A DNA stretch of 64,000 nucleotides from Clostridia bacterium. Its GTDB lineage: Bacteria > Bacillota > Clostridia > Oscillospirales > CAG-272. Positions 1 through 8,320 of this stretch are shown piece by piece. The stretch covers positions 35,615 through 99,614 of the forward strand of contig JAFTVG010000032.1 in assembly GCA_017465885.1 (NCBI GenBank), read 5' to 3'. Both the position numbers and the translations under genes were made by a program. Below the pieces are notes generated by a model, which saw only the letters and a list, made by a program, of their open reading frames with translations, was not told the origin of the DNA and searched no databases. Within the stretch, counting starts at the first letter, position 1. Each line of letters starts with the position of its first letter.

Positions 1-2
1 AG

Positions 3-731
3 AAGATCGCCGAGCAGAACGCCGACCTGGCTATCCAGCAGGCTGAAATGCAGGTGAAGGCAGATACCAAGAAGGCAGAGGCAGACGCCGCATACTCTAT
101 CCAGCAAGAAAACCAGCGTAAGACCATCGAGATCACCCGCTCCAACGCCGACATCGCAAGAAAGGAAAAGGAAGCAGAGCTGGCTGAGAAGGAGATCGCG
201 CTCAAGGAAAGAAAGCTGGACGCCGAGGTTCGTAAGCAGGCAGACGCCATGAAGTACCGCGCCGAGAAGGAAGCAGAGGCTGATCTGATCCGCCGTCAGA
301 AGGATGCAGACGCGAAGGCATACGAGGCGATCAAGGAGGCAGAAGCCCGCAAGGCAGAGGCAGAGGCAATGCGCTACGCTATGGAGCAGGAGGCGGAGGG
401 TATCCGCGCCAAGGGTCTTGCAGAGGCAGAAGCCATCGAAAAGAAGGCTGAGGCACAGAAGAAGATGGGTGAGGCATCCGTCCTTGAAATGTACCTGCAG
501 GCTCTGCCCGAGGTGGTGAAGAACGCCGCCGCTCCTCTTGCACAGACCGACCGCATCGTGATGTACGGCGACGGCAACGCCACCAAGGTGGTCAAGGACG
601 TGATGTCCAGCACCAGCCAGGTCATGGAGGGCGTGAAGCAGTCCACGGGTCTTGATCTGTCTGCCCTCATTTCGGGCATGGTGGGCGGCAAGGTGGTAAG
701 CAATGCCGCAGCCCCCGCTGACAACGGCTAA
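3..731 (+). CDS. Flotillin-like SPFH protein, C-terminal part (5' truncated)
   Basis: The frame is open from the window edge, so only the last 242 residues are seen. About 130 residues form a highly charged Ala/Glu/Lys coiled coil with many AEA and KAEA repeats. A compact tail follows, with the segments EMYLQALPEV and DRIVMYGDGN, then a Gly/Ala-rich end. This is the C-terminal half of the flotillin/YqiK family, membrane scaffolds of ordered lipid domains; the N-terminal SPFH domain would lie upstream. An internal ATG at 48 is not the start because the coil continues upstream of it. A strong inverted repeat follows the stop, so the gene probably ends its transcription unit. Confidence 0.85.
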   Translation, partial: KIAEQNADLAIQQAEMQVKADTKKAEADAAYSIQQENQRKTIEITRSNADIARKEKEAELAEKEIALKERKLDAEVRKQADAMKYRAEKEAEADLIRRQKDADAKAYEAIKEAEARKAEAEAMRYAMEQEAEGIRAKGLAEAEAIEKKAEAQKKMGEASVLEMYLQALPEVVKNAAAPLAQTDRIVMYGDGNATKVVKDVMSSTSQVMEGVKQSTGLDLSALISGMVGGKVVSNAAAPADNG

Positions 732-761
732 ACAACGCTTTTAACCGCTATAGCTCTTAAG

Positions 762-799
762 CTCTCCCCTCCCCGCCCTTTTTGGCGGGGAGGGGAGAG
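762..799 (+). terminator. 16-bp perfect inverted repeat after the flotillin gene
   Basis: Arms 762-777 and 784-799 are perfectly complementary and GC-rich, with a T-rich 6-nt loop. No T-run follows on either strand, so this may be a pausing or mRNA-stabilising hairpin rather than a classical intrinsic terminator. It lies between the flotillin stop and the ribosome binding site of the next gene. Confidence 0.55.
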
Positions 800-826
800 A
801 AATCGTATAAGAAAGAAGGGCAGAAA

Positions 827-1447
827 ATGAATCTCGACGAAGCAAAACGCTATAAAGATCCCGACATCATTCTTATCCGCGTCTGTATTGCTATTTGGGG
901 GGCATTTGTCGGTCTTTCCGCCATACTCATGTATCCTGAAATCAAAAACGGAAATACAGTCCCGTTGGTCATGCTATTCCTTTTGATCGCGCTCTCCGTA
1001 TCACTTGCAATAGCGATTTCCCATATATTCGGCACGTTCGAAGTCAGCCGCTATACCATCACTTGGCGGTGTCCCCTCCACAAAACGGTCACCCTCTCCG
1101 TTGCGGATTGCGTATCCGTGGGAATTTATCATTTCTCACGAAAACCAATCGGAAAACCCCAAGTGGACGCTTACTTCATTTATCTTTCCAAAGAGCCCCT
1201 TTCCAAAAAAGCCAAAGAAAAGCTCACCGCAAAGGCTCCCAGAGAGGGACTTATATGGTTCCCCTATTCCGACGAGATCTGCCTTCATCTGATCAAGGTT
1301 CTGCCCGTGAGCAAAACACGATCCCTTGAAGGCTTTTACAATCAAAGACAGGACGAAAAAAGAGAGCTTGAAAAAATAAAGGCAAGGCGCAAGCGATTAA
1401 AAGAAAAGGAAAGGCAGAGAAAAAAAGAGCAAAAGCACAAAAAGTAA
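827..1447 (+). CDS. Hypothetical protein with two N-terminal membrane segments
   Basis: The 206-residue protein starts at ATG 827, preceded by GAAAGAAGG at good spacing; a TTG at 782 lies inside the upstream hairpin and is unlikely. Two hydrophobic helices (about residues 14-35 and 42-66) are followed by a cytoplasmic domain of about 100 residues. Its alternating strands (TITWRCPLHKTVTL, GLIWFPYSDE) resemble bacterial PH-like membrane proteins, but I do not recognise a named family. The last 40 residues are almost purely Lys/Arg/Glu and probably helical. It lies just behind the flotillin gene and may share its transcript. Function unknown. Confidence 0.75.
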   Translation: MNLDEAKRYKDPDIILIRVCIAIWGAFVGLSAILMYPEIKNGNTVPLVMLFLLIALSVSLAIAISHIFGTFEVSRYTITWRCPLHKTVTLSVADCVSVGIYHFSRKPIGKPQVDAYFIYLSKEPLSKKAKEKLTAKAPREGLIWFPYSDEICLHLIKVLPVSKTRSLEGFYNQRQDEKRELEKIKARRKRLKEKERQRKKEQKHKK

Positions 1448-1457
1448 AGAATTCATT

Positions 1458-1495
1458 AAATCCCCCTCTTCCCCACGGGAAAGAGGGGGATTTTT
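1458..1495 (+). terminator. Intrinsic terminator
   Basis: A GC-rich stem (AAATCCCCCTCTT pairing with AAGAGGGGGATTT) is followed directly by a T-run, 10 bases after the stop of the preceding gene. Confidence 0.85.
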
Positions 1496-1595
1496 CTGTA
1501 AAAAAAAGGGGGGGAACGGGCAGATATGACAAAAGAGCTCTACGAAGGGTAGAAGCAGGAATAAAAAAAGCGGGGCAAGTTCTTTTTTTCGTTTG

Positions 1596-1624
1596 TTGAC
1601 TTTGGCGGGCTTTTTTGCTAAAAT
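1596..1624 (+). promoter_or_regulatory. Sigma-A promoter for the six-hairpin lipoprotein gene
   Basis: TTGACT (1596-1601) and TAAAAT (1619-1624) are 17 bp apart. The start codon is 87 bp downstream. With the terminator at 1458-1495 this accounts for the 264-bp gap between genes. Confidence 0.8.
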
Positions 1625-1711
1625 GAGTTTACAAACAAACCGTTTTGCAAGGAAGTCCTCAAGCAACGGCAAAAGACAAGGCTCAAAAAAGACGTAAAAG
1701 GAGAACGCACG

Positions 1712-4357
1712 ATGACCAAACGCATCATTTCCCTGCTTCTTGCCGCACTTACGGCAGGATCGCTGGTTGCCTGCACCAAGGGGCAAAAAACCACGGATGA
1801 GCCCGACCTCCCCCCCGAAGAGTCAGCACCTGCCCTTCTTACAAGCGTGCAGGGCAGTCCGTCAAGCACGTCTGTTTCAAGCCCTGCTTCGGACGATCAG
1901 GCAGATCCCATTACCCTCTCGGAGGCAGATATGAAACTCTATCAAGGAAGCTACGACATTCTCCATGACCGCATCACCGACCGCGGCTACGCCATCACCT
2001 CGCTGACGGGCACCTACGTTGGTATGTTCACCCGCGACAGCTCTATTCAGGCTATGGCACACCTTTCAAACGGCGACCCCGACGCCGCCCGCGCCATTTT
2101 GCGCTATCTGCTCTCCTACCACGCGGTGCTGGGTCTGAAGCGGGGCACCCACATCGTGGACGAAATCAAGGACGAGGAATACGGCAACCACTATTTAAGC
2201 ACCGTTGCAGGTTCTGACGAGAGTGGGCAAAGCGGGGAGCGGTACGTCGCCCAGCGCAAATGTGAGCAAGGCATCTATCTCCTCAACCTGCCCAACAACA
2301 GTGCCTGCCAGCCCTTCGTGCCCTGCACCGACAGCATCTACGGCGCAGAGCTTTATCTGACGAGGACGGCGGGCACCGATGAAGTCAATATTTCGGTGCG
2401 CACCGACTACAAAGACCCAAAAACCGCCATCGCAGAGGTCCTTTACACCTTCGGCACCAACGGGGACGGCTGGCAAAGCGTCTATTTTGAAACACCCCTT
2501 TCGGTTACTCCGGGCAAGACCTACTATCTGGTGGCAAGCGCCCCCGAAGGCTCGGGCAAGGTGATCTGGAACGGCACCACCAAGCCCTGCAACAGCCTCA
2601 ATTCTTACAACTACGACGTCGCCGCCTTTGGCGGATGGACAGAAAAGCCCTATTATCTCGCCTATGAGATCCTCTCAGCACCCGCAGGTGGGACGGTAGC
2701 GCAGGGCTTTAAGACAAGAGGCAACAGCGTTGAAGGGGTGGAAATCAACGTCCTCGCGCCAAAGGCAGGGGGAAAGATCAAGGTTGAGCTGCGGAAAGAC
2801 TATGCCGACCCCGCCACGGCTCTTGGTACCGTGGAGACAGAGATCACCCACACGGGCGAGAAGAGCTACGTCCTCTCCTTCAAAGAGCCTCTTTCCGTTA
2901 CCAACGGCAGCGACTATTATACCGTCATCACCCTCATAGACACCGCCAACGGCTCCCGCATTCTTACAAACCCCTCAGTAACGGCAAGCTCCTATGCAAG
3001 CACCGACGACGGCTGGCAAGACGTCGGCTACACCTTTTTGGCAAGTCCCCTCTTTGATTCCGACCGTGCTCCCCTCGCCAACCTTGAAGAGGGTCTGGCT
3101 GTGGTGCAGGAGATCCCCTGCGACGGGGAGATCATCACCGCCGTACGCCTTCTGCTCTCGGCTGAGCAGGGCTCAACGGGCAGGATCAAAGCCACCCTTT
3201 ATAAAGGAAGCGGGGAGAATGCCCGGATCATCGACGTAAAAACTGTAGCTGCCTCCGCGCTGTCCACCAAAGCAGAGTGGTTCACCTTCAAGTTTGACCT
3301 GCCTCTGTTTCAGATCAGCAAAAAGGGCAATTACTTCATTAAGGTAGAGGCAGAAAGCCTCTCGGGAAAGGTCGCTCTGCACGGCTCCTCTGCCATCGAC
3401 CGCTACGAAAGCTACACCGAACAAGGCGGCACCAAGACCGCGCTTACCGGCGAAGTAGCCTTTGAAGCCCTCTTTTCCCACGTCCGTCTGATCAGCGATT
3501 ACACTCAGACAGACGCCACCTATATGCTCATCCATGCATGGGCGATGTATGTGAATAACAATCACGGTACTCCCGAGGACGAGCAGTTCATCAAGGATTC
3601 CTATCCCATCATCAAGGGCTTTGCCAACTACTACCTTACCAACCAGCACTATAACAAAAAGCTGGGTCTGATCCTCAACCCCTCTTTGGAGCATTCCAAG
3701 CAGGGACGCTATTGGATCGCCTACGATCTGATCACCAACGTTTTTGCTTCGCAGGCATTTTACGAGCTTTCGGACATCGCGGCTTCAATGAACGACGAGA
3801 CATCCACCCAAAAGTGGGCAGACTATTCGGAAAAGATCAAAAACGGCATCCACAAAAATCTGGTGGCTGAGGTGGACGGTAAAACGATCTACGCCGAATT
3901 CTACGCGGTGGAGGAGGACATGAAGTTCTATCCGGGTATTTCTTGGGTAAACTTCGCTCCCGTTGCCGCAGAATGGTACGGTATGGATCTTGAAATTATG
4001 AAAAACACCTACGAGGTCTACAAAAAGCACGCCACCATCTCCATGAACGGCTTTAAGGGCCTTGCCACCGACGCAGATCTGCTAAGCGGGCAGGTCAGCT
4101 TCCAGATGATCGGCAAGGGCATTTCATGGGAATTGATGTTCTGCAATATGATCGGCGACACCGAGCGGGTAAAGCAGCTTGTGAACTTTGAGCTGGCAAC
4201 CGCCAAGCGCTACAATCTGTCGGTCTACCCCGAATTCTGGGCATCCGAAAGCTACGTTTCCGACCCCGGAAACCAAGAGCATTGCTCTTGGGCGGTCTAC
4301 GCCATGAGCCGTGTCTTTCCGGAACTTGTGAAGCAGGCGGGCAAGGGCGACGCTTGA
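1712..4357 (+). CDS. Lipoprotein, six-hairpin glycosidase split by three beta-sandwich modules
   Basis: The 881-residue protein starts at ATG 1712 behind AAAAGGAGAAC. A signal peptide ends in lipobox LVAC with Cys21, so it is an exported lipoprotein. Residues 70-165 (GTYVGMFTRDSSIQ, then RAILRYLL) match the start of an alpha/alpha six-hairpin glycosidase fold. The fold resumes at about 595 (TQTDATYMLIHAW) and runs to 870. The stretch between, roughly 170-590, holds three similar beta-sandwich units, each ending in a YYLV/YYTV/YFIK strand, likely carbohydrate-binding. The substrate cannot be read from sequence; rhamnosidase- or trehalase-like clans share this fold. It is the only gene between its own promoter and terminator. 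Confidence 0.75.
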   Translation: MTKRIISLLLAALTAGSLVACTKGQKTTDEPDLPPEESAPALLTSVQGSPSSTSVSSPASDDQADPITLSEADMKLYQGSYDILHDRITDRGYAITSLTGTYVGMFTRDSSIQAMAHLSNGDPDAARAILRYLLSYHAVLGLKRGTHIVDEIKDEEYGNHYLSTVAGSDESGQSGERYVAQRKCEQGIYLLNLPNNSACQPFVPCTDSIYGAELYLTRTAGTDEVNISVRTDYKDPKTAIAEVLYTFGTNGDGWQSVYFETPLSVTPGKTYYLVASAPEGSGKVIWNGTTKPCNSLNSYNYDVAAFGGWTEKPYYLAYEILSAPAGGTVAQGFKTRGNSVEGVEINVLAPKAGGKIKVELRKDYADPATALGTVETEITHTGEKSYVLSFKEPLSVTNGSDYYTVITLIDTANGSRILTNPSVTASSYASTDDGWQDVGYTFLASPLFDSDRAPLANLEEGLAVVQEIPCDGEIITAVRLLLSAEQGSTGRIKATLYKGSGENARIIDVKTVAASALSTKAEWFTFKFDLPLFQISKKGNYFIKVEAESLSGKVALHGSSAIDRYESYTEQGGTKTALTGEVAFEALFSHVRLISDYTQTDATYMLIHAWAMYVNNNHGTPEDEQFIKDSYPIIKGFANYYLTNQHYNKKLGLILNPSLEHSKQGRYWIAYDLITNVFASQAFYELSDIAASMNDETSTQKWADYSEKIKNGIHKNLVAEVDGKTIYAEFYAVEEDMKFYPGISWVNFAPVAAEWYGMDLEIMKNTYEVYKKHATISMNGFKGLATDADLLSGQVSFQMIGKGISWELMFCNMIGDTERVKQLVNFELATAKRYNLSVYPEFWASESYVSDPGNQEHCSWAVYAMSRVFPELVKQAGKGDA

Positions 4358-4377
4358 TGCGATAAAACACCACCGCG

Positions 4378-4420
4378 AGGGCTGAAAAAAATGCGACGCA
4401 TTTTTTCAGCCCTTTCTTTT
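4378..4420 (+). terminator. Intrinsic terminator
   Basis: A long stem built on AGGGCTGAAAAAA and TTTTTTCAGCCCT, with a short GCGACGC apex, is followed by TTCTTTT. It lies 20 bases after the lipoprotein stop codon. Confidence 0.85.
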
Positions 4421-4424
4421 ACCC

Positions 4425-4453
4425 TTGAAAAGTTCACAATTTTGTGGTACAAT
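4425..4453 (+). promoter_or_regulatory. Sigma-A promoter for the LtaS-like gene
   Basis: TTGAAA (4425-4430) and TACAAT (4448-4453) are separated by 17 bp, immediately after the preceding terminator and 80 bp before the start codon. Confidence 0.8.
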
Positions 4454-4532
4454 AAAGAGGATTTGGCGTTAAAACAACCGAAAACGAGGGCTAAATGCCC
4501 ATTTGTCAACTTTCGTAAAGGGATAGAAAACA

Positions 4533-6752
4533 ATGCTTCACACTTTCAAAGAAAAATTCAAAAAATGTCTGATATTTTTAAAGTCCTGCCCTGCCGATCG
4601 GGTGGCGATCCCCACCCTTGCCTTGGGATTGCTTTTAAAAAATATTCTGCTCCAGATGTTCATTTCGGGCTCCAACAGCTTCAAGCCCCATTTTGGCATC
4701 GACCCCGCCCTCTTTTTCAGAGGCACGTTCTTCAGTCTGATCACCATTCTCCTGCTGCTCTGCCCCGTCCTCCTCTTCAAAAAGGCGTCGGGCAAGATCG
4801 GCTACGGCTTGACCGTCAGCCTGCTGATGACCACTCTGCTCATCGTTGACGGCTGTTATTTCAGAGGATTTTCGGAGATCCCCTCCATTTCTATCCTGTC
4901 TGCGGCAGGCACTGCCACCGACACGGGTAACGCCGACGCCGCAACGGTCTTCAGTCTTCTTTCACCCTACGACCTGCTCTATTTCGTAGACTACGCCCTG
5001 CTGCTCCTCTTTGCCCTTCTTCGCCGCTTCTACAAGCCCGAGGGTCTCGGATTAAAGGAAAAGCTTTTGGCGCAAAAAAAGCATCTGCCCGCCTTCTTTG
5101 GCGAAAAGAGCCTGCGCTTCAGGGCTCTGCGCTTCGGTGCACTCTGCCTTTGTTGCGGCGTGATTCTCCTCTTCTTACCCGCCTTAAACGCCCTCGGCGC
5201 GCTGAGTGACGCCTACTACACCGTCTACCAGCCCTCCCACACCAAAAACACCGTTTTCTACTTCACCCCCATCGGCTACCACATTGCAAACATCGTGGAC
5301 ACGGTGGAAAAGAAGGTGGAGTCCACCCGCACCAAGGACCCCGACGATCCCTCCGAAGAACGGGAGGAAACCCCCGAGGAGCGCCGTCAAAGAGAGCTGA
5401 TCGAGGCATTTTATAAGTATAACGCCCCCCTTGCCGACAACGAGTACGCGGGCATCTTCAAGGACAAGAACGTCATCCTCATCCAGGTGGAGTCTCTTGA
5501 AAACGGCGTGATCGGTCAGTCTGTGGAGGGCGTGGAGATCACCCCCAACTTAAACAAGCTGATCTCCCAAAGCGGCTCCTCCCTCTACTTCCCCCACATC
5601 TACGACCAGGTGAAGGCGGGCAACAGCTCGGACTGCGACCTGATGATCAACACCTCCCTCTTACCCACGGGCGAGGTCTTCTTCCGCAACCACAACGAAA
5701 AGCTTTTGCCCTCCCTGCCCGTACTTCTGCGCAGAAAGGGCTACGGCACCTACTACTATAACGGCTCCGGTCCCACCAGCGTGTGGCCCTACAACACCGT
5801 TTACGGCAACGTTTTCGACTACGTCACCGACCCTGAGGACGAGGACTGCAATTTCCATATGATTGAGGCACTTCTGCCCGAGGAAAAGGTCTACCGCTAC
5901 TCCTCCGATGAAAACACCTTCAATTTCGTTTTAGAGGATCTTTCAAAGAACAAGGACAAGAACGAAAGCTTCTTCTCCCAGATCATCCTCTGCTCCAGCC
6001 ATACCCCCTTCCGCTACGACAATCTGGCAAAGGAAGAAAACCGTAACCCCATCCCCGCAGAATACTGCCTGCCCACCCCCTCAGACAGAAAGCTTGCCGC
6101 AAGCAAGACCTTCCACTATTTCAACGGTCTGCACTACGTGGACGCACAGATCGGCATCTTCCTTGAAAAGGCGGAGAAGGAAGGACTGCTTGAGGACACC
6201 GTGGTGCTCATCTACGGCGACCACCTGGGCATTCACAAGTATTTCCCGCAGGATGCGGAGTCGGTGGCAGAGACCTATCCCGACTATGCCTTCATCAACG
6301 AGGGCGAATACTTCTCCGTCCCCCTGATCATCCACGATCCCTCGGGAAAGACCGAAGGAAAGACCTTTGACATCCCCGGCGGACAAAGCGACATTATGCC
6401 CACCCTGCTCTACCTTTTGGGGGCAAAGCAGGAGGAATACGCCTTTGCAATGGGCAAGGTGCTGGTGAATACCGACAAAAACTACACCCTGATCGCAAAC
6501 GGCACCATCATCGGCGATCAGCCCGACGAGGAGGTCAAGGAGATCCTTGAAATGATGTACAAGGTCTCGGACTACATCGTGGAGCGGGATGAATTCGGCG
6601 ATCTGGTAAAGGACGAGCGGGCGGCGGCAAAGGAGCGCGCCGAGCAGGCGGCAAAGGAAGAAAAGAACACCGATGCAAGCCCCTCCCACCCGGAAGCCCT
6701 GCAAAAGGAGAAACGCCTCCTCCCCTCAAAAAACGAGGACGAGATCCGCTGA
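4533..6752 (+). CDS. LTA synthase-like phosphoglycerol transferase (sulfatase fold)
   Basis: The 739-residue protein has about five membrane helices within residues 15-225, a charged linker, and an extracytoplasmic alkaline-phosphatase/sulfatase domain at about 310-610. The metal-site motifs NVILIQVESLE (from 313) and YGDHLGIH (about 562) match the LtaS family, which transfers glycerol-phosphate from phosphatidylglycerol to teichoic acid. At the nucleophile motif GKTSDSE of S. aureus LtaS, this protein has GNSSDCD, so Ser365 replaces the usual Thr. A charged tail of about 100 residues follows the domain. The ribosome binding site is weak. A thioesterase gene follows 21 bp downstream, probably co-transcribed. 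Substrate specificity is inferred. Confidence 0.85.
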   Translation: MLHTFKEKFKKCLIFLKSCPADRVAIPTLALGLLLKNILLQMFISGSNSFKPHFGIDPALFFRGTFFSLITILLLLCPVLLFKKASGKIGYGLTVSLLMTTLLIVDGCYFRGFSEIPSISILSAAGTATDTGNADAATVFSLLSPYDLLYFVDYALLLLFALLRRFYKPEGLGLKEKLLAQKKHLPAFFGEKSLRFRALRFGALCLCCGVILLFLPALNALGALSDAYYTVYQPSHTKNTVFYFTPIGYHIANIVDTVEKKVESTRTKDPDDPSEEREETPEERRQRELIEAFYKYNAPLADNEYAGIFKDKNVILIQVESLENGVIGQSVEGVEITPNLNKLISQSGSSLYFPHIYDQVKAGNSSDCDLMINTSLLPTGEVFFRNHNEKLLPSLPVLLRRKGYGTYYYNGSGPTSVWPYNTVYGNVFDYVTDPEDEDCNFHMIEALLPEEKVYRYSSDENTFNFVLEDLSKNKDKNESFFSQIILCSSHTPFRYDNLAKEENRNPIPAEYCLPTPSDRKLAASKTFHYFNGLHYVDAQIGIFLEKAEKEGLLEDTVVLIYGDHLGIHKYFPQDAESVAETYPDYAFINEGEYFSVPLIIHDPSGKTEGKTFDIPGGQSDIMPTLLYLLGAKQEEYAFAMGKVLVNTDKNYTLIANGTIIGDQPDEEVKEILEMMYKVSDYIVERDEFGDLVKDERAAAKERAEQAAKEEKNTDASPSHPEALQKEKRLLPSKNEDEIR

Positions 6753-6773
6753 AAGGCAAAAGGAGTGAACACC

Positions 6774-7163
6774 ATGAACGAACGAGTATATGACGCAACG
6801 CTCTGCCGTACCGTCACAACAGAGCAGACCGCAAAGGCAATGGGCAGCGGCTCGCTTGCCGTCCTTGCCACCCCCGCCCTCGTGGCGTTGATGGAGGAAT
6901 GCGCCTGCAAAGCCCTTGAAGGGTTCTTGGAGGAGGGACAGACCTCGGTGGGCACCGCCCTGACCATGCACCACACCGCCGCAACGCCGGTCGGGATGGA
7001 GGTCAGGGTAAAAGCGGAGGTCAGCAAAATCGACGGCAGAAAGATCGTCTTCACGATCACCGCCGAGGACGAAAAGGGCGAGATCGGCAACTGCACCCAC
7101 GAACGCTTTTTGGTGATGGCGGAACGCTTTACCGAAAAGACCTATCAGAAGCTTGAAAGATAA
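6774..7163 (+). CDS. FlK-type hotdog acyl-CoA thioesterase
   Basis: The 129-residue protein starts at ATG 6774, eight bases after AGGAG; a GTG at 6765 overlaps that site. It aligns with the fluoroacetyl-CoA thioesterase (FlK) family: ATPALVALMEE, then HHTAATPVGM, then IGNCTHERF. Thr33, Glu41 and His67 fall at the spacing of the FlK catalytic Thr42/Glu50/His76. Most chromosomal homologues in Clostridia have unknown acyl-CoA substrates, so fluoroacetate detoxification should not be assumed. It follows the LtaS-like gene closely and ends before a strong terminator. Confidence 0.82.
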   Translation: MNERVYDATLCRTVTTEQTAKAMGSGSLAVLATPALVALMEECACKALEGFLEEGQTSVGTALTMHHTAATPVGMEVRVKAEVSKIDGRKIVFTITAEDEKGEIGNCTHERFLVMAERFTEKTYQKLER

Positions 7164-7174
7164 AACGCAAAGCC

Positions 7175-7245
7175 TATGGGGCGTTGCCCCATACCCCATT
7201 CAGGAGACTTTTTAAAAAAAGTCCCCTGAAAACCCTCAAAAACCT
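7175..7245 (+). repeat. Palindromic intergenic element, copy A
   Basis: Two hairpins in series: TATGGGGC-GTT-GCCCCATA (7175-7193), a 7-nt spacer, then CAGGAGACTTTTT-AA-AAAAAGTCCCCTG (7201-7228), followed by CCCTCAAAAACCTTG. The layout matches copy B at 40457-40530 although the stem bases differ. It lies downstream of the thioesterase gene and before its terminator. Confidence 0.6.
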
Positions 7246-7299
7246 TGACCGGCGAAGGCATATCCTGCCTTTCCCCGCACAAAAGCTTCGTTGACAAAC

Positions 7300-7350
7300 A
7301 AGGCAGCTGCAACACGGCAAAGCCGTATTGCAGCTGCCTTATTGTTTTTT
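7300..7350 (+). terminator. Strong intrinsic terminator
   Basis: A 19-bp stem with one mismatch (AAGGCAGCTGCAA and TTGCAGCTGCCTT plus an inner CACGGC/GCCGTA) and an AAA loop is followed by ATTGTTTTTT. Confidence 0.88.
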
Positions 7351-7365
7351 AAATGATCTGCATAC

Positions 7366-7397
7366 AAAAAAACGAGAGCGAAACGCTCTCGTTTTTT
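7366..7397. terminator. Bidirectional terminator
   Basis: AAAAAACGAGAGCG-AAA-CGCTCTCGTTTTTT. It has T-runs on both strands, so it stops the minus-strand lipoprotein gene and gives a second stop on the plus strand. Confidence 0.88.
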
Positions 7398-7414
7398 ATG
7401 TTCATTTGGTTCAA

Positions 7415-8236
7415 TCAGCCCTCAACAACGGGGGTCACTGCGGTGATGTGGGGGTTTACGCCCTCGTACCAGTAAAGGAAGCCCTCAGCGTCGATCTTGT
7501 CGCCAACCTTCAGCTCCTTAACTGCCTTGTATACGTCGGTGTCAGCGCCGCACAGATAGCTTTCAACGGTGAAGGAGTAGGTGTTCTCACCAACGGTGAC
7601 CTTGAAGTACAGGTCGTCGCCCTCCTGACCGGAGCCGTCCCACTTGTAAAGGAATGCAACGTCCTCGCCGTCAGCGTTTTTGGATGCTGCAACGGTCAGA
7701 CCCTTGAATGCTACGAACTGGTTCTGGCTCTTGATGAGCTCGTCGGTGCCCAGCAGAGCGGTTACGTCCTTAGCGGTAGCAACGAAGTTGCCCTCAAGGA
7801 TCTCGAAGGTTGCGTCAACGATCTCAACCTCGCCGGACCACTCAGCCTTGTAGCCGTTTACACGGATCTTGGTGCCTGCGGTCAGCTGATCGTACTCAGC
7901 CTTGGTGCAGGGCATCTCGTAAAGGAAGTATGCGCCCTCTTCGTTCTGGGTGTAGAAGGTGCCAACGCCCTGGCCTTCCTTTTCCCACCAGCCCTGCTTA
8001 GCCTGAACGTAGGTCTCAACGCAAACCTTGGTATCAATGGCTGCAGCAACGAACTGCTCGTAGGTCATAACGGTTACTTCTTCAGTACCGGAGGTGGAAG
8101 GAGCGGTAGACTCCTCGGTGGATCCTTCTACGCTTGCAGAAGGCTTTTCTGCTTCGTCGGTGGTCTGATTGTTGGTGCATGCTACGCAAGAGAACACCAT
8201 TACCAAAGCAAGCAGCGCGATAACGATTCTTTTCAT
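7415..8236 (-). CDS. Lipoprotein with two predicted OB-like domains
   Basis: The 273-residue protein starts behind AAGGAG. A signal peptide with lipobox CVAC (Cys20) is followed by a Ser/Thr/Glu-rich linker to about residue 52. Two similar units follow, in which a phrase like AGTKIRVNGYKAEW or VGDKIDAEGFLYWY closes a beta-rich domain, suggesting tandem OB-fold-like modules. I cannot assign a ligand. It has its own promoter overlapping the end of the upstream binding-protein gene and may also be reached by read-through from the ABC operon. Codon use is smooth and highly biased, as in well-expressed genes. Confidence 0.8.
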   Translation of the reverse strand: MKRIVIALLALVMVFSCVACTNNQTTDEAEKPSASVEGSTEESTAPSTSGTEEVTVMTYEQFVAAAIDTKVCVETYVQAKQGWWEKEGQGVGTFYTQNEEGAYFLYEMPCTKAEYDQLTAGTKIRVNGYKAEWSGEVEIVDATFEILEGNFVATAKDVTALLGTDELIKSQNQFVAFKGLTVAASKNADGEDVAFLYKWDGSGQEGDDLYFKVTVGENTYSFTVESYLCGADTDVYKAVKELKVGDKIDAEGFLYWYEGVNPHITAVTPVVEG

Positions 8237-8292
8237 TTGTTTTTCTCCTTATTCTTTAAAATACTTTTTGACACTTTGAAAAGTTCCCTACC

Positions 8293-8320
8293 ATTATACT
8301 GCAAATCTTCAGGAAGTCAA
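8293..8320 (-). promoter_or_regulatory. Promoter for the OB-like lipoprotein gene
   Basis: On the minus strand, TTGACT (8320-8315) and TATAAT (8298-8293) are 16 bp apart. The -35 box lies inside the last codons of the binding-protein gene. Confidence 0.75.
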
